DNA of 64,000 nucleotides from Candidatus Solirubrobacter pratensis (GTDB taxonomy: Bacteria > Actinomycetota > Thermoleophilia > Solirubrobacterales > Solirubrobacteraceae): contig NZ_AUEK01000009.1 in the NCBI RefSeq assembly GCF_000425945.1, positions 357,141-421,140 on the forward strand. Direction: 5' to 3'. A program made the translations under genes and the position numbers. The notes beneath the pieces are model-generated. The model saw nothing but the letters and a program-made list of their open reading frames with translations, was not told the DNA's origin and ran no database searches. Shown here piece after piece: positions 45,685 to 54,433 of this stretch (position 1 is the stretch's first letter; each line of letters opens with the position of its first letter).

Positions 45685-46721
45685 CGCCGCCGCGGATGAG
45701 CATCGTCCCCGCGGGTCCGGCGGACGCCGAGGCGCCGCGCACCAGGTGGCAGCGCAGCGCGATCGCGCACGGCGACGGAGGGACGATCGCCCACGTGAGC
45801 GGCTCAGCCGAGGACGCGCCGCGCATCGCGCCGATGATCTGGGCGCTCGCGGACACCGGCGCGTTCGCCCAGGTCGTGCTCGCCGCCGACGCCGCCGGGA
45901 CCAGGGACGCGCTGGCCGAGCTCGACGCCCAGACGCCGTTGCGGGAGGTCCGCGGCACGGTCGAAGCGATGCGCGAGGAGATCCGGCGCATCCGCCCGGT
46001 CGCGATCGTCACCCACGCCGACGACACCGCCGGACTGGGCGCCGCGCTCGCGGCGGCCCGGCTCGGCGTGGCCGTCGTGCGCATCGGCGCCCGCCCCGCC
46101 GGCGCCGAGGGGCGCGTGATCGCCCGTCTCGCCGACCTGCTGCTGTTGAGGGGCGAAGATGACGCGGACCCGCGCTTCGGTCCTGAGCGGACGCACATCG
46201 TCGGCAATCCGCTCATCGACGCGGTGCGACGCGCCCCGCGAGGCTCCGCGCGGCTCGCCGGCGTGCAGCGCGGCGAGTACGTCCTTGCGCTGCTCACGGG
46301 CGGCGCAGCGCTCACGCAGCTCGCCGCGCCGCTGGCGCGGCTCGCCGCCAAGACGCCCCTGGTCATCGCGGCAGCTCCGGGGATCCGCGTCCCCGGTGCT
46401 CGCAGCGTCCCGCGGCCGGGCTTCGCCGAGCGGCTTGCGCTCGCGCGCGGCGCCGGCGCCGTCGTGACGGACTCCGCGCGTGTACAGGAGGAGGCCGCGG
46501 TGCTCGGCGTGCGCTGCTACGCGCTGGCCGGCTCGGGCTCTCGCGTCCGGGTGGATGCCGGCGGTACGACGATCCCGGTCGGCGACGAGCGGGCGCTGCT
46601 CGCGATCAGGCCCGAGCGCAACGCGCCGACCCCGTGCGCCATCCCGTTGTGGGACGGCCGGGCCGGCGCGCGCGCCGCCGACGTGCTGGTCGCGAACTTC
46701 GCCCGCGTGCGATTCGGCTAG
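45681..46721 (+). CDS. Diverged WecB-like epimerase paralogue
   Basis: 346 residues in tandem with the preceding epimerase. Retained: VVRIGARPAG, IARLADLLLLRGE, VTDSARVQEEAAVLGVRCYALA and a final DGRAGARAADVLV like the upstream WDAGAGRRIAADLA. Missing: the HKxEN loop (here LLTGGAALTQ) and the acid/His pattern used in catalysis. It may be a regulatory or scaffold partner of the active copy. GTG 45681 overlaps the upstream stop. Confidence 0.65.
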   Translation: MTPPRMSIVPAGPADAEAPRTRWQRSAIAHGDGGTIAHVSGSAEDAPRIAPMIWALADTGAFAQVVLAADAAGTRDALAELDAQTPLREVRGTVEAMREEIRRIRPVAIVTHADDTAGLGAALAAARLGVAVVRIGARPAGAEGRVIARLADLLLLRGEDDADPRFGPERTHIVGNPLIDAVRRAPRGSARLAGVQRGEYVLALLTGGAALTQLAAPLARLAAKTPLVIAAAPGIRVPGARSVPRPGFAERLALARGAGAVVTDSARVQEEAAVLGVRCYALAGSGSRVRVDAGGTTIPVGDERALLAIRPERNAPTPCAIPLWDGRAGARAADVLVANFARVRFG

Positions 46722-47332
46722 GCCGCGACCAGGAGGTCGTTCATGTGGGCGTACCGGCTCGCCTCGGTGCGGTTGGCGACGCCGAGCTTGCGGTACGTGT
46801 TCGAGAGGTGGAACTTGACCGTCTGCTCGGTCACCCACAGCTCGCGCGCGATGCGGCCGTTGGTAAGGCCTTGCGCGACCAGGCGCAGGATCTCGAGCTC
46901 GCGGTCGGTCAGCGGGCACTCGCTGCGCGACATCACGGTCGCCGCACGACGCGGCATGTGCACGACGGTGTCGCGGGAGATCTCGCGCAGGAGCGTCGCG
47001 AGGCTCACCGGATGAACCGACTTCGCGATCACGGCATCCGCGCCGGCGTCGAACACGGACGCGAGCGACTGGTCGTCCATGCGCATGGTCAGGAACACGC
47101 GCTTGGCGCTGGGCACCAGCGACACAAGCTCCGTCAGGCGCGCGATGGCCTGCTCGGGCTCCTGCGTGTCGTCGATCACGACGACGTCGGGCAGGAGATC
47201 CGCCGCCCTGGCGTTGATCGGAACCGATCCGTCGAGGAACCCGATCACCTGGAACCCGGCGGTCTGCCGCAGGGCCAGCCGAATGCTCTGTGCCGCGAAC
47301 GAGTTGTCCGCCACGATCATCAGACGCTTCAC
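46718..47332 (-). CDS. LuxR/NarL-family response regulator
   Basis: 204 residues from GTG 47332 (KRLMIVADNSFAAQSI). The receiver has a plausible phospho-Asp in DVVVIDDTQEP; a LuxR-type helix-turn-helix ends the protein (LTDRELEILRLVAQGLTNGR ... VKFHLSNTYRKLGVANRTEA). GGAGGTGG sits before the start. It is convergent with the epimerase pair and upstream of none, so the target is unclear. It could be the partner of the orphan kinase at 42.7 kb. Confidence 0.88.
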   Translation of the reverse strand: MKRLMIVADNSFAAQSIRLALRQTAGFQVIGFLDGSVPINARAADLLPDVVVIDDTQEPEQAIARLTELVSLVPSAKRVFLTMRMDDQSLASVFDAGADAVIAKSVHPVSLATLLREISRDTVVHMPRRAATVMSRSECPLTDRELEILRLVAQGLTNGRIARELWVTEQTVKFHLSNTYRKLGVANRTEASRYAHMNDLLVAA

Positions 47333-47363
47333 TTCCGCCACCTCCGTGGGCTTCCGTCCATTG

Positions 47364-47385
47364 CGTCCAGGTTCGCGCCTGGACG
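47364..47385. promoter_or_regulatory. 8-bp inverted repeat between the glycosyltransferase and LuxR genes
   Basis: CGTCCAGG-N6-CCTGGACG lies in the gap after the minus-strand polysaccharide operon and before the LuxR gene. It may be the operon terminator (no U-tract) or an operator of the LuxR gene, whose start is 32 bp away. Confidence 0.4.
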
Positions 47386-47438
47386 ATCGGGGGGGAAGGT
47401 GATCTTCAACTGACCCGATCGGCGGGTTCGTGCCCGGC

Positions 47439-48665
47439 TCAGGCAGGCGTCGGCGACTCGACCACCCCGCGAGGGGCAGGAAACTCACCCACCCCGCAGG
47501 CGCGGTCGTACGCGGCCAGCAGGTGGTCGACCGAGTGCTGCCACGCGAGCTGCTCCTCGACCCGCCGGCGCCCCAGGGCGCCCATCCGCTCGCGCTGCGC
47601 GGGGTCGCTCAGCAGCGTCTCGATCCGGTCGGCGAAGCCGGCGACGTCGCCCGGCTCCGCGTACAGCGCGGCCTCGCCGGCCGACACGCGCGACTCGCGC
47701 AGGTCGTAGGACACTAGCGGGCGCCCCATGGCCATGTACTCGGGGATCTTGATCATCGTCGACACGTCGTTGAGCGGGCTCGGGGGATCCGGCGCCAGGC
47801 ACACGTCGGCGGTCGACAGGATCGTCCGGATGTCGTCGTCGTAGCGCCAGCCGGCGAACTCGACGTTGCCGGCGATGTCGAGCTCGGCGGCAAGCGCGCG
47901 CATCTCCTCGAGCATGTCGCCCTCGCCGATGAAGACGGCGTGCCAGTCGTCGCGCCGGGCGCGCAGGGCGCCGAGAGCGCGCAACGCGTGGTCGAGCCCG
48001 TCCTGCGGGCCCATGATCCCGAGGTAGGCGATCAAGTGCTTGCGGCCGCGCTTCCACGTGGCGTCCGGCGCGGCGGGACGAAAGCGCTCGAGATCAGGGC
48101 CGTTGCGGACGACGAATACGTCGTCCGGCCGCATGCGTCCGCGCTCGAGCGCGATCCTGCGGTACGAGTCGTTGGTGCAGACGACGACGTCGGCGGCGCG
48201 GAAGGCGATGCGCTCCAGCGCCACGGCCACGCGCTGCAGCGGGCCGCCGCCGAACTTGGCCGTGTAGAGCTCCGGGACCAGGTCGTGGTGGTCGAACACG
48301 AAGCGGGCGCCCTTGCGGCGCAGGCTGCGCGCCGCCAGCAGCAGGAAGTCCGGCGGGTTGCACGCGTGCACGACGTCGAACGAGCGCGTGCGCGCAAGCT
48401 TGCGCGCGAGCCGGCGGATCCGCCACATCGCCTGGCCGTACTCGCGCACGTACCCGAGTGGGCCGCCGGCCGCCGGCTCGAGCGGATACCGATGGATGTC
48501 GATGTCCTCGAGCCGCTCGAACGGCGCGGTGTGGCGGTCACGCCCCTGGGCACAGATGACGCTGACCTCCCAGCCCGCGGCCGTGAGCGCCCGTGCCTCG
48601 TTCCACACGCGCCGGTCAGACGGGACCGGCGCGTTCTCGCTGATGATCAGGGCGCGGCCGCGCAT
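47439..48665 (-). CDS. Glycosyltransferase family 4
   Basis: 408 residues. Start ATG 48665, giving ALIISENAPVPSDRRVWNEA, then VVHACNPPDFLLLAA, FDHHDLVPELYTAKFGG, VVRNGPDLERFRP, the donor motif (PPSPLNDVSTMIKIPEYMAM) and GRPLVSYDLRESRVSAGEAA. It resembles WbuB/Wbp-type transferases adding amino sugars. Last gene of the minus-strand polysaccharide operon; overlaps no neighbour but lies 2 bp after the dehydrogenase. Confidence 0.9.
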   Translation of the reverse strand: MRGRALIISENAPVPSDRRVWNEARALTAAGWEVSVICAQGRDRHTAPFERLEDIDIHRYPLEPAAGGPLGYVREYGQAMWRIRRLARKLARTRSFDVVHACNPPDFLLLAARSLRRKGARFVFDHHDLVPELYTAKFGGGPLQRVAVALERIAFRAADVVVCTNDSYRRIALERGRMRPDDVFVVRNGPDLERFRPAAPDATWKRGRKHLIAYLGIMGPQDGLDHALRALGALRARRDDWHAVFIGEGDMLEEMRALAAELDIAGNVEFAGWRYDDDIRTILSTADVCLAPDPPSPLNDVSTMIKIPEYMAMGRPLVSYDLRESRVSAGEAALYAEPGDVAGFADRIETLLSDPAQRERMGALGRRRVEEQLAWQHSVDHLLAAYDRACGVGEFPAPRGVVESPTPA

Positions 48666-48667
48666 CG

Positions 48668-49750
48668 TCAGGCCGTGCCGCCGTCGGGCGCGAAGGAGCC
48701 GGACCTCGCAACGATCTCGCCGCCGCGCGCCAGCACGACCGGCTCGCCGGCGCCCGACAGGGACACCTGCGCCGCCTCGAGCACCCGGACGACCTCGAGT
48801 CCGAGCTCCGCGTGCGAGCGCGGACGCGCGCCGGTGAGGATCGAGTTCGCGAAGTCGCCCAGCTCGAGGCTCAGCGGCTCGGCCGCGTCGATGCGCGGCG
48901 CGACGATGTCGCCCGACCGGTACGTCAGCCGGTGCTCGCCGTAGTTGGACGGCGCGCCGATCTCGAGGTCCAGGCCGCGGTCGTAGATGCGGACGGCCCC
49001 ATCGGGGATCGTGTCGTCGTACTGCACCATCTTGCGCGAGCCGACGACGATCATCTGGCGCACCTTGCGCGGCGCGAGCCAGGAGACCTGGACGTTGGCG
49101 GAAGGCCCGTCCTCGAAGCGCAGCGTCAGGAACGCCGTCTCCGGGACCTCCGGGTTGAACACGGTGCAACCCGCGGCGCTCACGCTCGCCACGCGGCGAT
49201 CGAGCCAATAGAGCAGGATCGAGAGGTCGTGCGGCGCCAGGTCGCGAACCACGCCGTCGGCTTGGTAGATCCCGAGGTTCATGCGCGAGGAGGTGACGAA
49301 GTAGACCTCACCGAGCTCGCCGGACTCGATCAGTGCATGGATCTTGTTGACCGGCGGGCTGTAGAGGAACGTATGCCCGGGCATGAGCACGAGCTCCTTG
49401 CGCTGCGCGAGGTCGACGAGCGCCTCCGCGTGGGCGACGGTGGTCGCCAGCGGCTTTTCGACCAGCACGTGCTTGCCGGCCTCGAGCGCCTTGCGCGCCA
49501 GCTCATAGTGGGTACGCGGCGGCGTCGCGATGCAGACGGCGTCGACCCGTGCGTCGGCGAGCAGCTCGTCGAAGTCGGGCCAGGTCTCGATGCCGGGATG
49601 CCGGCTGCGGAACCGCTGGGCCTGGGTTTGGTCGCGCTCGCACAGGGCGATCAGCTCCAGCTCCGGCCGCTCGATCACGTTGCGGACGATGTTCGGGCCC
49701 CAGTAGCCGTAGCCGACGACGACCACGCCCAGCGGCGCGCGGGCTCTCAC
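48668..49750 (-). CDS. Gfo/Idh/MocA-family sugar dehydrogenase
   Basis: 360 residues from GTG 49750. Rossmann motif VVVGYGYWGPNIVRN, the EKP signature in VLVEKPLAT, PGHTFLYSPPVNKI and a beta-sheet C-domain. Related enzymes oxidise UDP-GlcNAc-type sugars at C3 ahead of a DegT aminotransferase, and one is encoded two genes upstream, so a 3-amino sugar is plausible. GTGA overlap with the sugar transferase gene. Confidence 0.87.
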   Translation of the reverse strand: MRARAPLGVVVVGYGYWGPNIVRNVIERPELELIALCERDQTQAQRFRSRHPGIETWPDFDELLADARVDAVCIATPPRTHYELARKALEAGKHVLVEKPLATTVAHAEALVDLAQRKELVLMPGHTFLYSPPVNKIHALIESGELGEVYFVTSSRMNLGIYQADGVVRDLAPHDLSILLYWLDRRVASVSAAGCTVFNPEVPETAFLTLRFEDGPSANVQVSWLAPRKVRQMIVVGSRKMVQYDDTIPDGAVRIYDRGLDLEIGAPSNYGEHRLTYRSGDIVAPRIDAAEPLSLELGDFANSILTGARPRSHAELGLEVVRVLEAAQVSLSGAGEPVVLARGGEIVARSGSFAPDGGTA

Positions 49751-50448
49751 GCCGCACCCCGGGCGAAGAGCACGACGGGAACGGTGCGGGCGATGATCCG
49801 CACGTTCACCCACAGCGAGCGGTTCTCGGCGTACTCGACGTCCAAGCGGATCATCTCCTCCAATGTCAGTTGCGAACGGCCGCTCACCTGCCACAGACCC
49901 GTGAGGCCCGGCTTGACGGCGAAACGGGCGAACCAGTGCGAGGGGTAGTGCTCCACCTCATACGGGATCGGGGGGCGCGGGCCGACGAGCGACATGTCGC
50001 CGCGCAGCACGTTCCACAGCTGCGGCAGCTCATCGAGGCTCGAGCGCCGCAGGAAGCGGCCCACGCGCGTGACGCGGGAGTCGCTGGCGATCTTGAAGAA
50101 CGGCTTCTCGACCGTGTCGTCGCCTTCGCCGCGGGTGATCAGCTTCAGGACGAAGTTGCGGTGCGTCTCGTGGTCGGCGTCGGCCCGCATCGTGCGGAAC
50201 TTGTTCACCGTGAACGGCCGCAGGTCGCGACCGACGCGCCGCTGCCGGAAGATCACCCAGCCGCGCGAGTCGAGCCGGATGACCAGCGCGATCGCGATCA
50301 GCACGGGGCAGAGCAGGAGCAGGAGCGCGGCGGCGAGCCCGATGTCGAGCGCCCTGCAGCTGATGATCGTCCAGCGCGACTCCCGGCTGACCGGGATCGT
50401 CGCCTCCGCGGTCATGACACCTGCCACGTCCATGCTTGCGGCTCCCAT
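49747..50448 (-). CDS. Undecaprenyl-phosphate sugar phosphotransferase
   Basis: 233 residues, a bacterial sugar transferase (polyprenol monophosphate type). One N-terminal membrane segment (ALDIGLAAALLLLLCPVLIA), then VIFRQRRVGRD, VNKFRTMRADAD, SLDELPQLWNVLRGDMSLVGPRPPIPYE and LKPG-like VKPGLTGLWQVSGRS. It loads the first sugar phosphate onto the lipid carrier and so starts repeat-unit synthesis. AAGGAAG precedes ATG 50448. Confidence 0.94.
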   Translation of the reverse strand: MGAASMDVAGVMTAEATIPVSRESRWTIISCRALDIGLAAALLLLLCPVLIAIALVIRLDSRGWVIFRQRRVGRDLRPFTVNKFRTMRADADHETHRNFVLKLITRGEGDDTVEKPFFKIASDSRVTRVGRFLRRSSLDELPQLWNVLRGDMSLVGPRPPIPYEVEHYPSHWFARFAVKPGLTGLWQVSGRSQLTLEEMIRLDVEYAENRSLWVNVRIIARTVPVVLFARGAA

Positions 50449-50454
50449 GCTTCC

Positions 50455-51591
50455 TTAGGCGGCGCGGGCCATCATGTGCAGGCCGAGCCGCTCGATGACG
50501 TAGTCCTGCGCGTCGTCGCCGAGACCCGGGAAGAGCGGCAGCAGGATGGAATCGCGCGCTGCCGCCTCCGTGTGCGGCAGCAGCAGGTCCGTGCCCGCGT
50601 ACGCCGGCTCGTGGTGGATCGCCATGACGCCGCGGCGCGTCGCCACGCCGTCGTGGAGCAGCCGGCGCATCAGCTCGGTCCGGTCGATCGGCGCCGAAGG
50701 CGAGACGCGCACCGCGTAGGACTGCCACGTGCGGACGGCGTAGCCCGGTTCGTACGGCGGCTCGAGGAGCGGGATCGATGCCAGCGCCGCCGTGTAGCGA
50801 TCCGCCTGGCGCTTGCGCTCGGCGACGATCTCGTCCAGCGCTTGGAGCTGGCACAGCCCGAGCGCCGCCTGCATGTCGGTCATGCGGGTGTTCCAGCCGC
50901 GCTCCGGGTAGCTCTCGAAGAGGATGTCCTTCGCGTTGTGGCGCGCGAGGTCGGAGAGATCCATCGCGTGCTGGCGCAGCTTGCGCAGGCGGTCGGCGAG
51001 CGCGCCGTCGTTGGTGGTGATCATGCCGCCCTCGCCGCTGGTGATGACCTTGCGGGGGTGCAGCGAGAAGCACGCGGGCGACTCGAGCGAGCCGATCGGC
51101 CGGCCCTTGTAGGTCGCGCCGATGGCGCATGCCGCGTCCTCGATGATCTTCACCCCGTGGCGCTCGCCGATGGCGAAGAAGCCGTCCATGTCGGCCGGGA
51201 GGCCGATCTGGTGCACGGGCATGATCGCCTTGGTGCGCGGCGTGATCGCGCGCTCGGCGGCGACGGGATCGAGGTTGTACGTCAGCGGCTCGACGTCGGC
51301 GAAGACCGGCGTCGCGCCGCAGTGCCAGACGGCGTTGGCGGTCGCGATGAACGAGAGCGACGGGACGATGACCTCGTCGCCCGGCCCGACCCCCGACGCG
51401 TACAGCGCGAGGTGCAGGGCGGTCGTGCAGTTCGTCGTGGCGATGGCGTGCTCGGCGCCGACCCGCGCCGCGAACGCGTTCTCGAACGCCTGGACGCGCG
51501 GGCCCTGCGAGACCCAGCCGGAGGCGATGACCTCCGCGAGCGCCTCGGCCTCGCCGCCGAAGAACTTCGGCTTGGCGAACGGGACCTGCAT
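50455..51591 (-). CDS. DegT/DnrJ/EryC1/StrS sugar aminotransferase
   Basis: 378 residues. GWVSQGPRVQAFENAFA, TTNCTTALHLALYASGVGPG, EDAACAIGATY and the PLP lysine in HPRKVITSGEGGM are clear. It aminates a UDP-keto-sugar at C3 or C4 in the surface-glycan pathway. The ATG overlaps the epimerase stop by one base. It is only distantly similar to the aminotransferase at 32.4 kb. Confidence 0.93.
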   Translation of the reverse strand: MQVPFAKPKFFGGEAEALAEVIASGWVSQGPRVQAFENAFAARVGAEHAIATTNCTTALHLALYASGVGPGDEVIVPSLSFIATANAVWHCGATPVFADVEPLTYNLDPVAAERAITPRTKAIMPVHQIGLPADMDGFFAIGERHGVKIIEDAACAIGATYKGRPIGSLESPACFSLHPRKVITSGEGGMITTNDGALADRLRKLRQHAMDLSDLARHNAKDILFESYPERGWNTRMTDMQAALGLCQLQALDEIVAERKRQADRYTAALASIPLLEPPYEPGYAVRTWQSYAVRVSPSAPIDRTELMRRLLHDGVATRRGVMAIHHEPAYAGTDLLLPHTEAAARDSILLPLFPGLGDDAQDYVIERLGLHMMARAA

Positions 51592-52580
51592 CAGGACGCC
51601 TTCGCGAGCGGCTCGAAGCGGCCGCCCGCGCGGTTTGCGGACCACCACTCGACCAGTTGGGCGAGGCCCGACTCGAGGTCGGTCTCGGCGACGAAGCCGA
51701 GGTCCTCGCGCGCCGCCGTCGTGTCGGCGAGCCGGCGCGTGACGCCGTTGACGGCGCGCTCCGGGCCGAACTCGACCGAGAGGTCGGAGCCCATGACGCG
51801 CAGCAGGGCGTTGGCCAGCTCGAGCAGGCTCGTCTCCGTGCCGCTGGCGACGTTGTAGACGCGGTCGGTCACGTCGCTCGTCGCGGCCAGGATGTTCGCG
51901 CGGGCGATGTCCGTCGTGAAGACGAAGTCCATCGTCTGCGCGCCGTCCCCGAAGATCAGCGGCGGCTGGCCGGCGGCGATCCGCTCCATCCAGCGCACGA
52001 GCACCTCGGTGTAGACCCCGTGGATGTCCATGCGCGGGCCGTAGACGTTGAAGTAGCGCAGGGCGACGTAGTCGAGCCCGGCCATCGCGTGGAACGAGCG
52101 CAGCAGGCCCTCGTTGAAGGTCTTCGCGGCGCCGTACAGCGTGTCGTTCGCGTACGGGTGGTTGCGCTCGGTCGTGGGGAAGGACTCCGCGAGGCCGTAG
52201 ATCGAGGCCGACGAGGCGGCGACGAGCTTGCGGACGCCGGCCTGCGCGGCAGCCTCCACGACGTTGAAGGTGCCGTCGACCAGCACCTCGACGGCGAGCC
52301 GCGGCTCCTCCGCGCACTGCGTGATCCGCAGCGCGGCCTGGTGGAAGACGACGCTGACGCCGTCGACGAGCTCGCGGACGAGCTCGCGGTCGCAGATGTC
52401 CCCCTCGACGAGGGTGACGTTCCCGTTGTCCTGCGCCCACGCGAGGTTGTCGCGGCGGCCGCGGACGAAGTTGTCCAGCACCACCACCTCGCCGGCGCCG
52501 GCCTCCACGAGCTGGTCGGCGATGTTGGATCCGATGGTCCCAGCGCCACCGGTGACGAGGATGCGCTCGCCTCGGATCAT
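51591..52580 (-). CDS. NAD-dependent epimerase/dehydratase (nucleotide-sugar SDR)
   Basis: 329 residues from ATG 52580 (GGGAG upstream). ILVTGGAGTIGSNIADQLVE binds NAD, SSASIYG carries the catalytic Ser, YGAAKTFNE the Tyr-Lys pair, RYFNVYGPRMD the substrate loop. UDP-glucose 4-epimerase or 4,6-dehydratase type. It precedes the aminotransferase, so its product is probably the substrate for amination. Confidence 0.92.
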   Translation of the reverse strand: MIRGERILVTGGAGTIGSNIADQLVEAGAGEVVVLDNFVRGRRDNLAWAQDNGNVTLVEGDICDRELVRELVDGVSVVFHQAALRITQCAEEPRLAVEVLVDGTFNVVEAAAQAGVRKLVAASSASIYGLAESFPTTERNHPYANDTLYGAAKTFNEGLLRSFHAMAGLDYVALRYFNVYGPRMDIHGVYTEVLVRWMERIAAGQPPLIFGDGAQTMDFVFTTDIARANILAATSDVTDRVYNVASGTETSLLELANALLRVMGSDLSVEFGPERAVNGVTRRLADTTAAREDLGFVAETDLESGLAQLVEWWSANRAGGRFEPLAKAS

Positions 52581-52663
52581 GTTCGATTCAACTCCCATCG
52601 GGTTCTTGACCACGCTCAGACAACGTGGCGTGGTGGACGGATCTTCCGTCGCGTCGACGCCGA

Positions 52664-53263
52664 TCATGCGGCCTGCTCCGCCGGCGGCGCCAGTGCCAGG
52701 ACTCCCAGCCCGTACCCCTCCTCGGGGTCCAGGATCAGGGCGGCGGCCTCCGCGCGTGAGCGCGTCTCGAGCTTGGCGAAGGCGGAGGAGAGGTGGGTCT
52801 TGACCGTCGACTCGGCGACGAACAGGCGATCGGCGATCTGCCGGTTCGTACAGCCGCTGACGACCAGCGCGAGGATCTCCTTCTCGCGATGCGAGAGCGC
52901 GCGCGGCGCAAGCAGCCGCGTCAGTGCGGGAGGGACCGCCAGCTGGCCCGCCGCGATCGCGCGGGCCGTAGGCACCAGCGCGCCGGGGACCCGGTCGTCG
53001 ATGACGATCCCGGACGCGCCGGCATGCAGCGCCCTGCGCAACTGGGCGCGCGTCGTCCCGGCAGGGGGGACGGCGACGATCGGCATGCCGGGGAATGCGG
53101 CCGCGGCGGCGGCGATCGCGTCCACGACATCCTCGCGGGAGACGACCTCCACCACGAACCCGGCATCCGTCAGCAACCGCTCGGCGTGGTCCTGCAGCCG
53201 CCGGTCGGCACCGATCGCCACGGCGATCGGCGGCGCGTCATGCGCTGTTTGTGGGGCGCTCAC
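52664..53263 (-). CDS. LuxR-type regulator with a receiver lacking the phospho-Asp
   Basis: 199 residues. The receiver-like part (AVAIGADRRLQDHAERLLTD) has no Asp at the acceptor site (PIVAVPPAGTT). The DNA-binding part (LSHREKEILALVVSGCTNRQ ... VKTHLSSAFAKLETRSRAEA) is intact. It is first in the minus-strand operon and 136 bp from the divergent nucleotidyltransferase, a position fit for controlling both. Activity is likely set by ligand, partner or amount rather than phosphorylation. Confidence 0.85.
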   Translation of the reverse strand: MSAPQTAHDAPPIAVAIGADRRLQDHAERLLTDAGFVVEVVSREDVVDAIAAAAAAFPGMPIVAVPPAGTTRAQLRRALHAGASGIVIDDRVPGALVPTARAIAAGQLAVPPALTRLLAPRALSHREKEILALVVSGCTNRQIADRLFVAESTVKTHLSSAFAKLETRSRAEAAALILDPEEGYGLGVLALAPPAEQAA

Positions 53264-53399
53264 GATCGAGTAACGAACTCATCAAGGCGTTGCTTCCGCG
53301 CGGTGACCACAAGTCCCCGCAGGGACGCATCCACCGTTTTTCATCCTCCGGTCGCCGGCCCGCCGCGGTTGCAGCGGGGTCGTACGTCCGTTGGTGGGC

Positions 53400-54392
53400 A
53401 TGGAGATTGCGAAGGCCTTGATCCTCACGGGTCGCGTCGGCGAGGACCGCCCTTGGCCGACTGCGCCTGCGGGGCCGAAGCACCTCTTCCCCGTCGCGAA
53501 CCGCCCGATCCTCTTCCACAACCTCGAAGCTCTGCGCGCGGCGGGCGTGCTCGAGGCCGTGATGCTCGTCGAGCCCGAGTCCGGCGCGGCGATCGAGCGC
53601 GCCGTCGGCGACGGGCGGGACCTTGGCCTGAGCATCCGCTACGAGACGTGGCGCGCCACGGACGGCCTGGGCGGCGCGCTGTCCGTCGGGCGCGACTTCC
53701 TCGACGGCGAGCCGGTCCTCGTGCAGCACGGAGACGCGCTGCTGCGCGAACGGATGCACGCGCACATCGCTGCGTTCGCGCGCGAGGAGCTCGACACGCT
53801 CGCGCTGCGGCTCGCCCGCGACGGCGAGCGGCTGACGCGCACGCCCGCGCCGGGATACCTGCTCAGCCCGCGCGCCATCTCGATCCTGCTCGACGGCGGC
53901 GACACGTCCGCGAACCCCGTCGCGGACGTGCGCGCCCATGGTGGACGCGTGCGCATCCAGCGCGTCGACGGCTGCCTACCCTGCCACGGCGATCAGGAGT
54001 CGCTGCTCGAGAGCAACCGGCGGATGCTCGAGGGCATCGAGTCCTCGTACGACCCCGCGTCCCTGGAGGACTGCACCGTGCAGGGACCGGTGATCGTCCA
54101 CAAGACGGCGCGCGTGCGCCGCAGCCTGCTCCGGGGCCCGGCGATCATCGGCCCGGGCGCCGAGATCACGGACGCCTATGTCGGGCCGTCCACATCGATC
54201 GGCGCGGGGGTGGTGATCGAGGGCTCGCAGGTCGAGTACTCGATCGTCCTGCCCGGCGCCGAGCTGCGTTACCTGGGGACCCGTCTCGAATCCAGCGTCA
54301 TCGGCCGCGGGGCGCGCATCGTCCGCGGCTTCGGGGCGCCCGGCGGAATCCGAATATCGGTCGGCGAAGGTGCCGAGGTGGTGTTGAGTTGA
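53400..54392 (+). CDS. Nucleotidyltransferase with C-terminal left-handed helix
   Basis: 330 residues. AGPKHLFPVANRPILFHNLEAL and GLGGALSVGRDFLDGEPVLVQHGDAL match RmlA/GDP-mannose pyrophosphorylase-like enzymes; a hexapeptide helix follows (GPVIVHKTARVRRSLLRGPA). The nucleotide loop, normally GGxGTRLxPxT, reads LTGRVGEDRPWPT, so activity is uncertain. ATG 53400 was chosen over TTG 53391. It probably activates or senses a sugar 1-phosphate. Confidence 0.8.
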   Translation: MEIAKALILTGRVGEDRPWPTAPAGPKHLFPVANRPILFHNLEALRAAGVLEAVMLVEPESGAAIERAVGDGRDLGLSIRYETWRATDGLGGALSVGRDFLDGEPVLVQHGDALLRERMHAHIAAFAREELDTLALRLARDGERLTRTPAPGYLLSPRAISILLDGGDTSANPVADVRAHGGRVRIQRVDGCLPCHGDQESLLESNRRMLEGIESSYDPASLEDCTVQGPVIVHKTARVRRSLLRGPAIIGPGAEITDAYVGPSTSIGAGVVIEGSQVEYSIVLPGAELRYLGTRLESSVIGRGARIVRGFGAPGGIRISVGEGAEVVLS

Positions 54393-54433
54393 ACTCGCGC
54401 GAATTTGGCGGCGGTCATTCCGTTGTCACTGTG

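Noticed and set aside
53313..53340. Hairpin GTCCC-N4-GGGAC followed by a T-run as a terminator
   Set aside because: The T-run is 9 bases away, the stem is only 5 bp, and no gene ends there on the plus strand.
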